A stretch of DNA of 15,462 bases from CAMCXT01 sp046302715 (GTDB lineage: Bacteria; Bacteroidota; Bacteroidia; M30B66). Numbering within the stretch: the stretch's first letter is position 1; each line of letters starts with the position of its first letter. The notes under the pieces were generated by a model, which had not been told where the DNA came from, did not search any database, and was given only the letters and a program-made list of their open reading frames with translations. This document shows positions 6,213-13,858 of the stretch, piece after piece. The stretch spans positions 1 to 15,462 of the forward strand of contig JBKCHQ010000056.1 in the NCBI GenBank assembly GCA_046302715.1, in the 5' to 3' direction. A program made the position numbers and the translations under genes.

Positions 6213-7466
6213 TTATACGGTTGAATTTTTATAAGATTCAATCTTTTTGAAATTCAATATTAAGGGGAGCGTATAGAAAAGCACTATTGCCGCACATATC
6301 AAATATGTGAAACGTATATTATTTCCGGTATGAAAAAACGGCAAGGCGCATAAGGCACTTAAGGCCACGCGATGAAGAATATTAATGGATTGAAAGACCG
6401 AGCTCACCCTGCCAATACTTTGATTGGGCACATGCTGAAAAAGCCAGGTCGTGCGTAATACGCGTGCCCCGGCATTGGTAATGCCCAAAACCACCGAAAG
6501 TGCAAGGTATAGCATTATGGATTTCGAAAATCCTGCAATGAGGTAGGTGAGTACGGTAACCAACATCATGGCTATAACTCCCATAACGAGCCCCTTTTTC
6601 CTAAAAAGTCGAATTATTACTATGCCTGCCAGCATTGCGCCAACCGCGTAGGCCATCTCAGCAATAGCGTAAACTCCCGGCCCTGCTTCGAGATGATTGG
6701 AGGTATATACCGGAAGTAATTGCTGCACGGTAACCAAGAGTACGATAAAAATAGCATAGGATGCATTTCCAAAAAGGAGGACCTGTCTGTTTTCGTTTAA
6801 AAAATGGATACCTGTTTTAATGCGCATTATCACAGAACCGGTTTCGGCATGTCGTTGTGCAATGGCTTTATAGCGAATAGAAGCAATTAACAAAATGCTA
6901 ATCCAATAGGTTACCGCATCTGCCAAAAAAATTTCATGTAACGTCCATGGAGCGATAGGCGGAATGATGTTATTCCCCGAAAATCCACTGAGCAAAGCCG
7001 CACCAATAGCGCCTGATATAATGGAAGTGCTTTGCCCCACGATTTCGGTGGTTGAGGTAAATTTACCGTAATGTTGTTTCTCGGTAATTTCTTGTCCAAA
7101 GGCGTACAATGCCGGATAATGAATGTTGTAAATAAGAATGGTTCCCGAAAAAACAATCAACGCACCGATTGCACCCACATCGCCGATTAAAAATCCATAT
7201 AGACTTACTGAGCTGAGTAATATTCCTCCAAATAAATTAATCCCTAAAAACACCTCTTTGCGGGCGTATTTATCGATAAGAGTTCCGGCATACAAGCCCC
7301 AGAATAACATGAGAAACGTGGTAATGGCATACATCCAGCCAAACATTTCGGGCTTGCCAATTACCTCGCTGAAGTACCATGGAATGGCAAGCATACTTAT
7401 GCCTTGCGCCAGTCCCGAAATGGCATTGGCAAACAACAACAGAAAATAGGCTTTACGGTTTTGCAC
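6213..7466 (-). CDS. MFS transporter (efflux type)
   Basis: A 417-residue integral membrane protein of the major facilitator superfamily with about 12 hydrophobic segments and no signal peptide. The first half has the MFS motif A signature GTLIDKYARKE (61-71) between membrane segments 2 and 3. The two halves are separated by a hydrophilic loop around residues 196-220. Overall shape recalls the MFS_3/EntS-MefA-like exporters that use the proton gradient to expel small molecules, but the substrate cannot be told. The start is GTG at 7466-7464: an in-frame stop lies at 7502-7500 and no ATG or TTG lies between. No regulator, periplasmic adaptor or outer-membrane channel gene is adjacent. It is divergent from recX and convergent with rprY. 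Superfamily call is firm; subfamily and substrate are not. Confidence 0.88.
   Translation of the reverse strand: MQNRKAYFLLLFANAISGLAQGISMLAIPWYFSEVIGKPEMFGWMYAITTFLMLFWGLYAGTLIDKYARKEVFLGINLFGGILLSSVSLYGFLIGDVGAIGALIVFSGTILIYNIHYPALYAFGQEITEKQHYGKFTSTTEIVGQSTSIISGAIGAALLSGFSGNNIIPPIAPWTLHEIFLADAVTYWISILLIASIRYKAIAQRHAETGSVIMRIKTGIHFLNENRQVLLFGNASYAIFIVLLVTVQQLLPVYTSNHLEAGPGVYAIAEMAYAVGAMLAGIVIIRLFRKKGLVMGVIAMMLVTVLTYLIAGFSKSIMLYLALSVVLGITNAGARVLRTTWLFQHVPNQSIGRVSSVFQSINILHRVALSALCALPFFHTGNNIRFTYLICAAIVLFYTLPLILNFKKIESYKNSTV
6221..6257. terminator. Candidate hairpin between the converging rprY and MFS genes
   Basis: TTGAATTT (6221-6228) is perfectly repeated inverted as AAATTCAA (6250-6257). 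Inside it, AAGAT (6233-6237) pairs with ATCTT (6241-6245) around a TCA loop. The structure lies just after the rprY stop and within the last codons of the MFS gene, where a two-way terminator would be expected. The stems are A+T-rich and no clean T run follows on either strand, so termination activity is uncertain. Confidence 0.3.
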
Positions 7467-7545
7467 GGCGTGGCTAATTTGCGAAAAATACCCACGCCAT
7501 CAGATCGAGCGATGATTAGCTTTACCAAATAATACATGAGCTTTC

Positions 7546-7574
7546 TCCGTATTAAATGATGTTATTAATACGGA
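7546..7574. promoter_or_regulatory. Inverted repeat (operator-like) in the MFS-recX divergent region
   Basis: TCCGTATTAA (7546-7555) and TTAATACGGA (7565-7574) are perfect 10-base inverted arms around a 9-base spacer. The centre-to-centre distance is 19 bases, about two helical turns, as in sites for dimeric repressors. TATATTCG at 7590-7597 resembles a Bacteroidetes -7 box (TAnnTTTG with one mismatch) for recX, and the palindrome would then cover its -33 region. It lies 31 bases before the recX ATG and 79 bases before the MFS start. Symmetry is seen directly; the role is inferred. Confidence 0.5.
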
Positions 7575-7605
7575 TAGGTTTGAAAGTAATATATTCGTTT
7601 AAATT

Positions 7606-8082
7606 ATGCCTTCACCCAAAATTTACACGGTACAGCAGGCGCTGGAACAGATGCAGAAATACTGTGCGTATCAGGAACGATGCAGCGAAGATGTACGCAT
7701 AAAATTAGTCCAAATGGGTATTCGTGGCATGGATGCCGAAAATATTATCGTAGCGCTTATTTCTGAAAATTATTTGAACGAGAGCAGATATGCCAGCGCT
7801 TTTGCAAGGGGCAAATTCAAAAATAACCACTGGGGCCGCATTAAAATAGAATTCGAATTAAAACGTCGAAAAATAAGCGGCCCAAATATCCGAAAGGGGC
7901 TGAGCCAAATTTCGGAAAGCGACTATCAAGCCATGATTTTAAAACTTACAAAAAAACTAGACAATAAAGCTACTTACAAACACGACCGTAAGGCTCTAAT
8001 GGTACTTTACAGAAAACTTATGCAAAGGGGCTTCGAAACCGATTCAGTAAGAAACGTTCTTGGCGCCAGCACCGAAGATTAA
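7606..8082 (+). CDS. recX: Regulatory protein RecX
   Basis: RecX binds RecA filaments and limits recombination and SOS activity. The 158-residue length is close to the usual size, and the protein is all-helical, basic and cytoplasmic. Family features are the opening helical repeat (AYQERCSEDVRIKLVQMGI), the second module LISENYLNESRYASAFARGKFKNNHWGR-type with conserved Tyr-Leu-Asn-Glu and Arg-Tyr-Ala, then IKIEFELKRRKISG and the C-terminal third repeat YRKLMQRGFETDSVRNVLG. The ATG at 7606 is a natural start. recA is not in the window. The stop codon TAA (8080-8082) shares three bases with the stop of the converging nuoN, inside the palindrome TTAA. An operator-like inverted repeat stands directly upstream. 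Confidence 0.9.
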   Translation: MPSPKIYTVQQALEQMQKYCAYQERCSEDVRIKLVQMGIRGMDAENIIVALISENYLNESRYASAFARGKFKNNHWGRIKIEFELKRRKISGPNIRKGLSQISESDYQAMILKLTKKLDNKATYKHDRKALMVLYRKLMQRGFETDSVRNVLGASTED

Positions 8083-9455
8083 CCCGGAAATCCGCTTATA
8101 AAATCCTGAAATAGCGCTAGCGCTAAACTGAGGAATATGCCCGTTATTAAAACAAAGTTAAATGCAGCATTCGCATTAATACGTTCTGGAGCAGTTCCAT
8201 CACCATTGAAGGCATATACTACAGGTCGAAAATAATAGTAAACGCCGATAAGTGAACCTAAAACCGCGAGCAATACCGCATAAATTAAATAGCTATTAAA
8301 TGCAGCTAAAAATGCCATATACTTCCCAAAGAAACCTGCTAATGGTGGAATTCCGGCTAATGAAAACATCGATACAACAGTGGCAGCAGTAAGCAAGGGA
8401 TTGTTTTTTGAAAGCCCTTTAAACTGATCGAGCGACAATTCGTTATTTACCCCGCTAAGCGCAATTATTACAGCAAAAGCCAATACTGAGGCAACCGTGT
8501 AAGCCGCCGAATAATAGAAAATGGCGGATGGGCTAAGCTCATTAAGAGCTACAACAGGTAAAATCATATACCCGGCATGCGCCACACTAGACCAAGCGAG
8601 CATTCGTTTGGCCTCATTTTGCATAATGGCCGAAATATTACCCAGTAAAATGCTTATAACTCCGATGCTCCACAGCATGGTAAACCAAATGCCATCCACC
8701 CCTGAAAAGCAAGTATCAAACAATTTATAAAACGAAGCGATAGCTGCTGTTTTTACTACCGTTGACATAAATGCAGTAATTAAGGTTGGTGCACCTTGAT
8801 ATACATCGGGTGTCCAAAAATGAAAAGGTGCTGCTCCGAGTTTAAAACAGAAACCAATCATCACCAACATAATTCCTGTATTGAATAACATCGAAGTTTT
8901 TTCGGTTCCGTTAACATAATCAGAAATTACGGCCAAATCAAAACTGTTACAAACCCCGTAAATAAGGGTAATTCCAAATAAAAGCACCCCAGAGGCAAAG
9001 GCCCCCATAAGAAAGTACTTAAGAGCCGATTCGTTGGAACTGAGGTTGAGTCGTCGGCTACCAGCAAGGATGTAAAGTGCAATCGATAGAATTTCGATAC
9101 CCACAAACAACATCACCAAGCTGCTGTAGGAAAACATAACCAGTGCACCCGTGCAGGCAAAAATCATCAAGGCATAAATATCAGCTACGTTGCTGTCTTC
9201 GTTACGAAAATGCCAGGTTGCGATAAGAAAGAGCAGCAGGGTAATGATAAGAATGAGACCAGTAAATGAAACCGCATAGTTATCGTACACCATCATCCCG
9301 TACCAACCGTAAGCCTTATTCCAGTCGAGCGCATTGGTAACTAAAGCTGCTACGATGCCGATTATGGCTACAGGTAATAGCCACGATTTCTTTTCAAAAG
9401 CACCTAAAAACAGAATTAAAAAGCCAAGTAAAGAAAGTAAAACCAGTGTAGCCAT
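8079..9455 (-). CDS. nuoN: NADH-quinone oxidoreductase subunit N
   Basis: NuoN is one of three antiporter-like proton-pumping subunits in the membrane arm of respiratory complex I. The 458-residue protein is hydrophobic throughout, in line with about 14 membrane helices. Proton-channel residues are present: Glu121 in VGIEILSIALYIL, Lys146 in ALKYFLMGAF, Lys205 in FKLGAAPFHFWTPDVYQGAP, and Lys235 in STVVKTAAIASFYK. The start ATG (9455-9453) follows the nuoM stop by only two bases, so it is the last gene of the nuoJKLMN transcript. Its stop lies in the TTAA shared with recX. Nothing appears truncated or missing. Confidence 0.97.
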   Translation of the reverse strand: MATLVLLSLLGFLILFLGAFEKKSWLLPVAIIGIVAALVTNALDWNKAYGWYGMMVYDNYAVSFTGLILIITLLLFLIATWHFRNEDSNVADIYALMIFACTGALVMFSYSSLVMLFVGIEILSIALYILAGSRRLNLSSNESALKYFLMGAFASGVLLFGITLIYGVCNSFDLAVISDYVNGTEKTSMLFNTGIMLVMIGFCFKLGAAPFHFWTPDVYQGAPTLITAFMSTVVKTAAIASFYKLFDTCFSGVDGIWFTMLWSIGVISILLGNISAIMQNEAKRMLAWSSVAHAGYMILPVVALNELSPSAIFYYSAAYTVASVLAFAVIIALSGVNNELSLDQFKGLSKNNPLLTAATVVSMFSLAGIPPLAGFFGKYMAFLAAFNSYLIYAVLLAVLGSLIGVYYYFRPVVYAFNGDGTAPERINANAAFNFVLITGIFLSLALALFQDFISGFPG

Positions 9456-9457
9456 AG

Positions 9458-10966
9458 TTAATATGCCATTAGGTGCTCATCAATTTGATGCAGCAGAAAT
9501 TTAACCGATTCGTCGGTGAGGTTAAAGATAAATTGCGGGTAAATTCCAAAAAATAGAATAAGCCCAACAATAGGAAAAAATACCAAGCGCTCCTGCATAG
9601 TTAAATCGACAAACCCTTGGGTTTGCACTTTATCTCCCAGCATGACGGATTGATAGCCCCGCAACATATAAACCGCACCCATAATTATGGTGAGTCCGGC
9701 GAGTCCGGCATAATAATAGTCGGTTTCGTAAAGTGCATTAAGGAGCATAAACTCTCCAATAAAACTATTGGTCAAAGGCAAGGCCGCCGAAGCAAACGTA
9801 ATTACCATAAACACCGAAGCAAAAACAGGCGCCAGTTGGCGTATACCGCCCAAGTCATCCATGTGGTTGGTATTTAAACGCGTACTTAAAATTTCGCACA
9901 CAAAAAATAAGCCTACAACGTTAACGCCGTGCGCAATCATTTGAATGAGTGTAGCTTGAATACCCACCTGACTCAGTGTGAAAATTCCTGATGTGATAAG
10001 TCCAACGTGAGCAATAGATGACCAAGCCACCATGCGTTTGTAGTCGCGTTGACCAATGGCCACCCAAGAACCATACAAAACGCCTGCAATACACATGATA
10101 ATTGCTACATCGGAGTAGGCCACGACTGCATGCGGTGTAATTGGCAATATCCAGCGGATGATGGAATAAATGCCCATTTTTAGCATGATACCCGACAAAA
10201 GCATGGCACCGCTGTTTGGCGCTGTGGTGTAGGTATCGGGCTGCCATGAGTGAAAAGGTAAGAGCGGAATTTTAATGGCATAGGCAAGAAAAAACGCCCA
10301 GAATATCCAACGTTGTGTGATTGGATCGAGCTGTAAATTATACCACGAACCTATATGAAACGAATTGCCTGCAATAAGGTACAAGTAAATGATGGCAGCA
10401 AGCATCACCAAACTACCGCTTAAAGTGTAGATGAAAAATTTAAAGGTGATACGTACCTTGTTTTCGCCGCCCCAGAGCAGGATGATGAAATAAATGGGGA
10501 TGAGCGCTAACTCCCAGAAAATATAGTACAGAAAGCCATCGAGCGATACAAATACGCCCACCAAAGCGCCTTGCATGGCCAACATAAGAAAGTAAAACAA
10601 GCCCGATGGAGAAAACTCGCGCTTCCATGTACTGAGTACAATAAGTGGTAACAAAAAATTGGTGAGTATTACCATTAACAGGCTTATGCCGTCGAGTCCG
10701 ATAAAAAATTCAACCCCTAGATTCTTTATCCAAGGCACCTCAACGATTCCTTGCATATTGGCCAAGAAGCCTTTACGGTAATTTATGTTGAATAAATAAA
10801 TAACGTATGCCGTTAAGGCTGCACTGGTTAAGGTAGAAGCCAATGCAATTTTTTTAGCTTGACGTGGCAAGAGCAAACACAACAAGCCAAAAATAAACGG
10901 AACCACCAGAAGGGCTAAGGTCAGCGATCCGGTAAGAGGCAGTAGAGTGGAGGCGGTCGGCTGCAT
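9458..10966 (-). CDS. nuoM: NADH-quinone oxidoreductase subunit M
   Basis: NuoM is the second antiporter-like subunit of complex I. The 502-residue product has a normal length and about 14 predicted hydrophobic helices. Conserved channel residues are Glu152 in FWELALIPIYFIILLWGG, Lys232 in AIKIPLLPFHSWQPDTY, and Lys263 in LLSGIMLKMGIY; the segment KRMVAWSSIAHVG is also typical. It begins with ATG at 10966, two bases after the nuoL stop, and its own stop lies two bases before the nuoN start. This packing implies one transcript and co-translational membrane assembly. Identification is secure. Confidence 0.97.
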   Translation of the reverse strand: MQPTASTLLPLTGSLTLALLVVPFIFGLLCLLLPRQAKKIALASTLTSAALTAYVIYLFNINYRKGFLANMQGIVEVPWIKNLGVEFFIGLDGISLLMVILTNFLLPLIVLSTWKREFSPSGLFYFLMLAMQGALVGVFVSLDGFLYYIFWELALIPIYFIILLWGGENKVRITFKFFIYTLSGSLVMLAAIIYLYLIAGNSFHIGSWYNLQLDPITQRWIFWAFFLAYAIKIPLLPFHSWQPDTYTTAPNSGAMLLSGIMLKMGIYSIIRWILPITPHAVVAYSDVAIIMCIAGVLYGSWVAIGQRDYKRMVAWSSIAHVGLITSGIFTLSQVGIQATLIQMIAHGVNVVGLFFVCEILSTRLNTNHMDDLGGIRQLAPVFASVFMVITFASAALPLTNSFIGEFMLLNALYETDYYYAGLAGLTIIMGAVYMLRGYQSVMLGDKVQTQGFVDLTMQERLVFFPIVGLILFFGIYPQFIFNLTDESVKFLLHQIDEHLMAY

Positions 10967-10968
10967 GC

Positions 10969-12882
10969 TTAGTTCAAGTATAGATTAGCGGCAAGAATTA
11001 ACAAAATACCTATGACCATGGCAAAAACATAAAAACCAACATTACCAGTTTGCAGGAACCGTAAGGTGCGCGACCCTAGTACCACAAGCTGGCCCGAACC
11101 GTTTACTAAACGGTCAAAGAAAGCCAATTCACCAAAACGATGGATATACCCCGATAAAGCTAGAAAGGGTTTAGAAACAATCGTATCATACAATGTATCA
11201 ACACGATATTTTTCAACAAGCAATTTTTGCCAGGCAGGAAGCGATTCTTCATCAGACGCAGGAACATGTGCGTTACGCAGGTATCGTGAATAGGCTATGA
11301 AAATAATTCCTAAAACGGCAGCTACCGAAACCGCCATTAAGAGATATTCCAATTCGTGCGATAGATGTACATGGCTTAATCCTTTCGTCACCAAGGCTGT
11401 TCCAGCCAAAATAGGTGTAAAAAATGAATCAAGCCAATGACTACCGCCCAACACTTCGGGTACATTCACAAATCCGGCAATAACCGAACACAATGCCAAT
11501 ACCATTAGCGGAATGGTCATCGTTAAAGGAGATTCGTGAAGATGATGTTCCTGCTCGTGTGTTCCTCTAAATTTGCCAAAGAAAGTTAGGAAGTACAAGC
11601 GAAACATGTAAAAAGCAGTCATTAGGGCTCCGAGCACTCCCAAAACCCATAAAACGGGACTGTGTGCAAAGGCAGAGGCTAAAATTTGATCCTTCGAAAA
11701 GAAGCCGGCCAAAGGCGGCAAACCTGCAATAGCTATAGTTCCAATGGTAAATGTTACGAATGTGATGGGCATGTGTTTTTTAAGGCCGCCCATTTTCCGA
11801 ATGTCTTGTTCTCCGCCCATAGCGTGAATTACTGAACCTGAGCCGAGGAATAATAATGCTTTGAAGAAAGCGTGAGTAAAGAGGTGGAAATAGGCAGCTG
11901 TGTATGCGCCCATTCCCAAGGCAAAGAACATATATCCCAATTGAGATACCGTAGAATATGCCAAAACCTTTTTAATGTCGTTTTGTTTTAAGCCGATACT
12001 TGCGGCAAAAAGAGCCGTAGCTAAACCTACGATCATGATTATTTCTTGCGTGTAAGGTGCGAGGCTAAAAAGGAGATTGCTGCGTACAATGAGATAAATA
12101 CCTGCTGTTACCATGGTTGCCGCATGGATAAGTGCCGAAACAGGCGTGGGGCCCGCCATGGCATCGGGCAGCCAGGTAAATAAAGGAATTTGAGCCGATT
12201 TACCTATTGCACCAATAAAAAGTAAGAGGGTGGCATTTCGAATCAGCGGATCGTTCATATCAATGCTGAGCGCCTGAAATTCAATGCGGGTATATTCGAG
12301 TGTTGAAAAACGAAGATATAAAAGGAAAATACCTAAGAGTAGCCCTAAATCGCCAATTCGATTCATGATAAAAGCTTTATTGGCGGCTTTATTGTAATCG
12401 TTGTTTTTATGCCAAAAACCAATAAGCAGGTACGAGCATAAGCCCACGCCCTCCCAGCCGATGAACAGCATAAGATAATTGCTGCCCATTACCAAGGTTA
12501 ACATGAAAAATACAAAGAGATTAAGATAGGCAAAGAACTTATGGAAATTCTCGTCATCGTGCATGTATCCTATGGAATACACGTGTATAAGGAAACCAAC
12601 TCCGGTAATGACCAGCATCATCATTATGGAGAGATGATCAATCTGAATACTGTAGTTAACCGATATGGAGGCCACATGTATCCATTCCAACAGAATGATG
12701 CGCATGGGTTCGGTAGCGGCAGATACTGATGGAAAGAGCATTACGGTCATTGCAAAAGGCAGCAAAATCATAGCAGAAGCTATTGCCCCAAGAACGTTGC
12801 GAGGCATTGATTTTCCAAAGAAAATGCTGATTATAAAACCGAGCAGAGGTAGGATGGGGATTAACCAGGTGTAATGTTCCAT
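10969..12882 (-). CDS. nuoL: NADH-quinone oxidoreductase subunit L
   Basis: NuoL is the most distal antiporter-like subunit of complex I and carries the long C-terminal lateral helix that clamps the membrane arm. The protein is 637 residues, as expected. Channel residues are Glu144 in IGWEGVGLCSYLLIGFW, Asp178 in NRIGDLGLLLG, Lys228 in GAIGKSAQIPLFTWLPDAM, and His253 in ALIHAATMVTAGIY. SQLGYMFFALG and AYFHLFTHAFFKALLFLGSG follow, also typical of the family. A less conserved section around residues 430-540 leads to the C-terminal transverse helix and a last membrane helix (FYVFAMVIGILLILAANLYL). The ATG at 12882 stands seven bases after the nuoK stop. Confidence 0.97.
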   Translation of the reverse strand: MEHYTWLIPILPLLGFIISIFFGKSMPRNVLGAIASAMILLPFAMTVMLFPSVSAATEPMRIILLEWIHVASISVNYSIQIDHLSIMMMLVITGVGFLIHVYSIGYMHDDENFHKFFAYLNLFVFFMLTLVMGSNYLMLFIGWEGVGLCSYLLIGFWHKNNDYNKAANKAFIMNRIGDLGLLLGIFLLYLRFSTLEYTRIEFQALSIDMNDPLIRNATLLLFIGAIGKSAQIPLFTWLPDAMAGPTPVSALIHAATMVTAGIYLIVRSNLLFSLAPYTQEIIMIVGLATALFAASIGLKQNDIKKVLAYSTVSQLGYMFFALGMGAYTAAYFHLFTHAFFKALLFLGSGSVIHAMGGEQDIRKMGGLKKHMPITFVTFTIGTIAIAGLPPLAGFFSKDQILASAFAHSPVLWVLGVLGALMTAFYMFRLYFLTFFGKFRGTHEQEHHLHESPLTMTIPLMVLALCSVIAGFVNVPEVLGGSHWLDSFFTPILAGTALVTKGLSHVHLSHELEYLLMAVSVAAVLGIIFIAYSRYLRNAHVPASDEESLPAWQKLLVEKYRVDTLYDTIVSKPFLALSGYIHRFGELAFFDRLVNGSGQLVVLGSRTLRFLQTGNVGFYVFAMVIGILLILAANLYLN

Positions 12883-12889
12883 GTTTAGC

Positions 12890-13219
12890 TCACCATTTTA
12901 AGTTTTTTAATGCATTGATGTCGGTGGAGCGGATATTTCGGTAAATCATCACCAAAATTGCCAGTCCTACTGCTACTTCAGCAGCAGCCACCACCATAAT
13001 GAAAAATACAAACACCTGGCCGTCCTGATTGCCATTAAAGCGGGAAAATGCCGCCAGCAGCACATTCACAGAATTAAGCATAAGCTCTATTGACATGAAG
13101 ATTATGATAAAGTTACGACGCAACAAAACGCCCATAACTCCAATCGAAAAAAGCATGGAGCTTAAAAAAAGATAATGGTTAATGCTGAGTGGACCCAGCA
13201 TATTGTTGAGTGCTTCCAT
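12890..13219 (-). CDS. nuoK: NADH-quinone oxidoreductase subunit K
   Basis: NuoK is a small three-helix subunit that lies between NuoJ and NuoN in the membrane arm and takes part in the E-channel. The product has 109 residues. The family opening NHYLFLSSMLFSIGVMGVLLRRN is recognisable, and the two intramembrane glutamates are present: Glu45 in FMSIELMLNSVN and Glu81 in VAAAEVAVGLA. The start ATG (13219-13217) shares its A with the TAA stop of nuoJ, a one-base overlap that suggests translational coupling. The C-terminal tail beyond helix 3 (about 14 residues, ending LKNLKW) is slightly longer than in the shortest family members. Confidence 0.96.
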   Translation of the reverse strand: MEALNNMLGPLSINHYLFLSSMLFSIGVMGVLLRRNFIIIFMSIELMLNSVNVLLAAFSRFNGNQDGQVFVFFIMVVAAAEVAVGLAILVMIYRNIRSTDINALKNLKW

Positions 13220-13716
13220 TAATCGTTAACGTGTTTTTTACCCAAAATAACGGCGCCAACCATGGCAGAAATAAATAGAATTGAAGCCACCTCAAAAGGC
13301 AGCAAGAAATCTTTAAACAACACCTTGCCCACTTCTTTCGCAGTTCCAAATCCATCGCTTAGCTCTTTTACGGGCTGCATCGTAAAGCCTTTAAGTGAAG
13401 CCGCCAAAATGAGCATTAACAAACAACCAGAAATTACGGCCGCCAACTTGGCCATAAAAGGTTTATGGGGCTCGGTTTCTTTGTTGAGATTAAGCAGCAT
13501 GATTACAAACAGAAAAAGCACCATAATAGCCCCTGCATACACAATGAGATTAACGATGGCCAGAAAATGCGCATCGAGTAAAATGTAATGCCCGGTGATG
13601 GAGAAAAAACAAATCACCAGCCATAGAACACTGTAAATGGGGCTTTTAGAAAAAACCACCATCAAAGCCGAAGCCAGTGTTAGGGTGGCGAGTATAAGAA
13701 AGACTATGGACGTCAT
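13219..13716 (-). CDS. nuoJ: NADH-quinone oxidoreductase subunit J
   Basis: NuoJ is a five-helix membrane subunit of complex I whose third helix changes conformation during coupling. The protein is 165 residues. Typical segments are KSPIYSVLWLVICFF (24-38), the pi-bulge helix AIVNLIVYAGAIMVLFLFVIML (53-74), and the C-terminal LPFEVASILFISAMVGAVIL. It is the first gene of the nuoJKLMN group. In most genomes nuoI stands directly before it, but here the upstream gene is a T9SS PorP/SprF-like protein after a 142-base gap, so nuoJ probably has its own promoter. The ATG at 13716 is the natural start, and an inverted repeat lies 24-49 bases upstream. Confidence 0.96.
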   Translation of the reverse strand: MTSIVFLILATLTLASALMVVFSKSPIYSVLWLVICFFSITGHYILLDAHFLAIVNLIVYAGAIMVLFLFVIMLLNLNKETEPHKPFMAKLAAVISGCLLMLILAASLKGFTMQPVKELSDGFGTAKEVGKVLFKDFLLPFEVASILFISAMVGAVILGKKHVND

Positions 13717-13739
13717 AGAAATAAATGCGCTGCGAAATT

Positions 13740-13765
13740 ATGCATTTTCGTTAATAGAAATGCAT
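13740..13765. promoter_or_regulatory. Inverted repeat (operator-like) upstream of nuoJ
   Basis: ATGCATTT (13740-13747) and AAATGCAT (13758-13765) are perfect inverted 8-base arms around a 10-base spacer. On the minus strand, TAATTTCG (13740-13733) directly downstream resembles a Bacteroidetes -7 box (TAnnTTTG with one mismatch), which would place the palindrome over the -33 region of a nuoJ promoter. The symmetry is seen directly; binding by a regulator is inferred. The arms contain NsiI-like ATGCAT palindromes, so some symmetry is expected by chance. Confidence 0.45.
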
Positions 13766-13815
13766 CCAACACAACCCCTCTATTAACCAAACGTTTTTAA
13801 TAATGTTGAAATCGT

Positions 13816-13848
13816 CGAAAAATAATATTCGGCGCGAGCATTGAATAT
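13816..13848 (-). terminator. Weak candidate terminator after the PorP/SprF-like gene
   Basis: Reading the minus strand, ATATTC (13848-13843) can pair with GAATAT (13830-13825) around a 12-base loop, and TATTTTT follows at 13824-13818. A short stem plus a five-T run 10-40 bases after the stop codon is compatible with intrinsic termination and would separate this gene from nuoJ. The stem is short and A+T-rich, so the call is weak. Confidence 0.3.
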
Positions 13849-13858
13849 AATACGCCGC

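Noticed and set aside
7467..7605. Short frame starting ATG at 7500 on the minus strand as an MFS leader peptide
   Set aside because: It stops after eight codons (MAWVFFAN) in a different frame from the transporter; a frame this short is expected by chance.
9921..10247. 108-residue minus-strand frame inside nuoM, and similar frames inside nuoL, nuoN, nuoJ and the kinase gene
   Set aside because: All are out-of-frame shadows of clearly identified genes, with no family-like composition or spacing.
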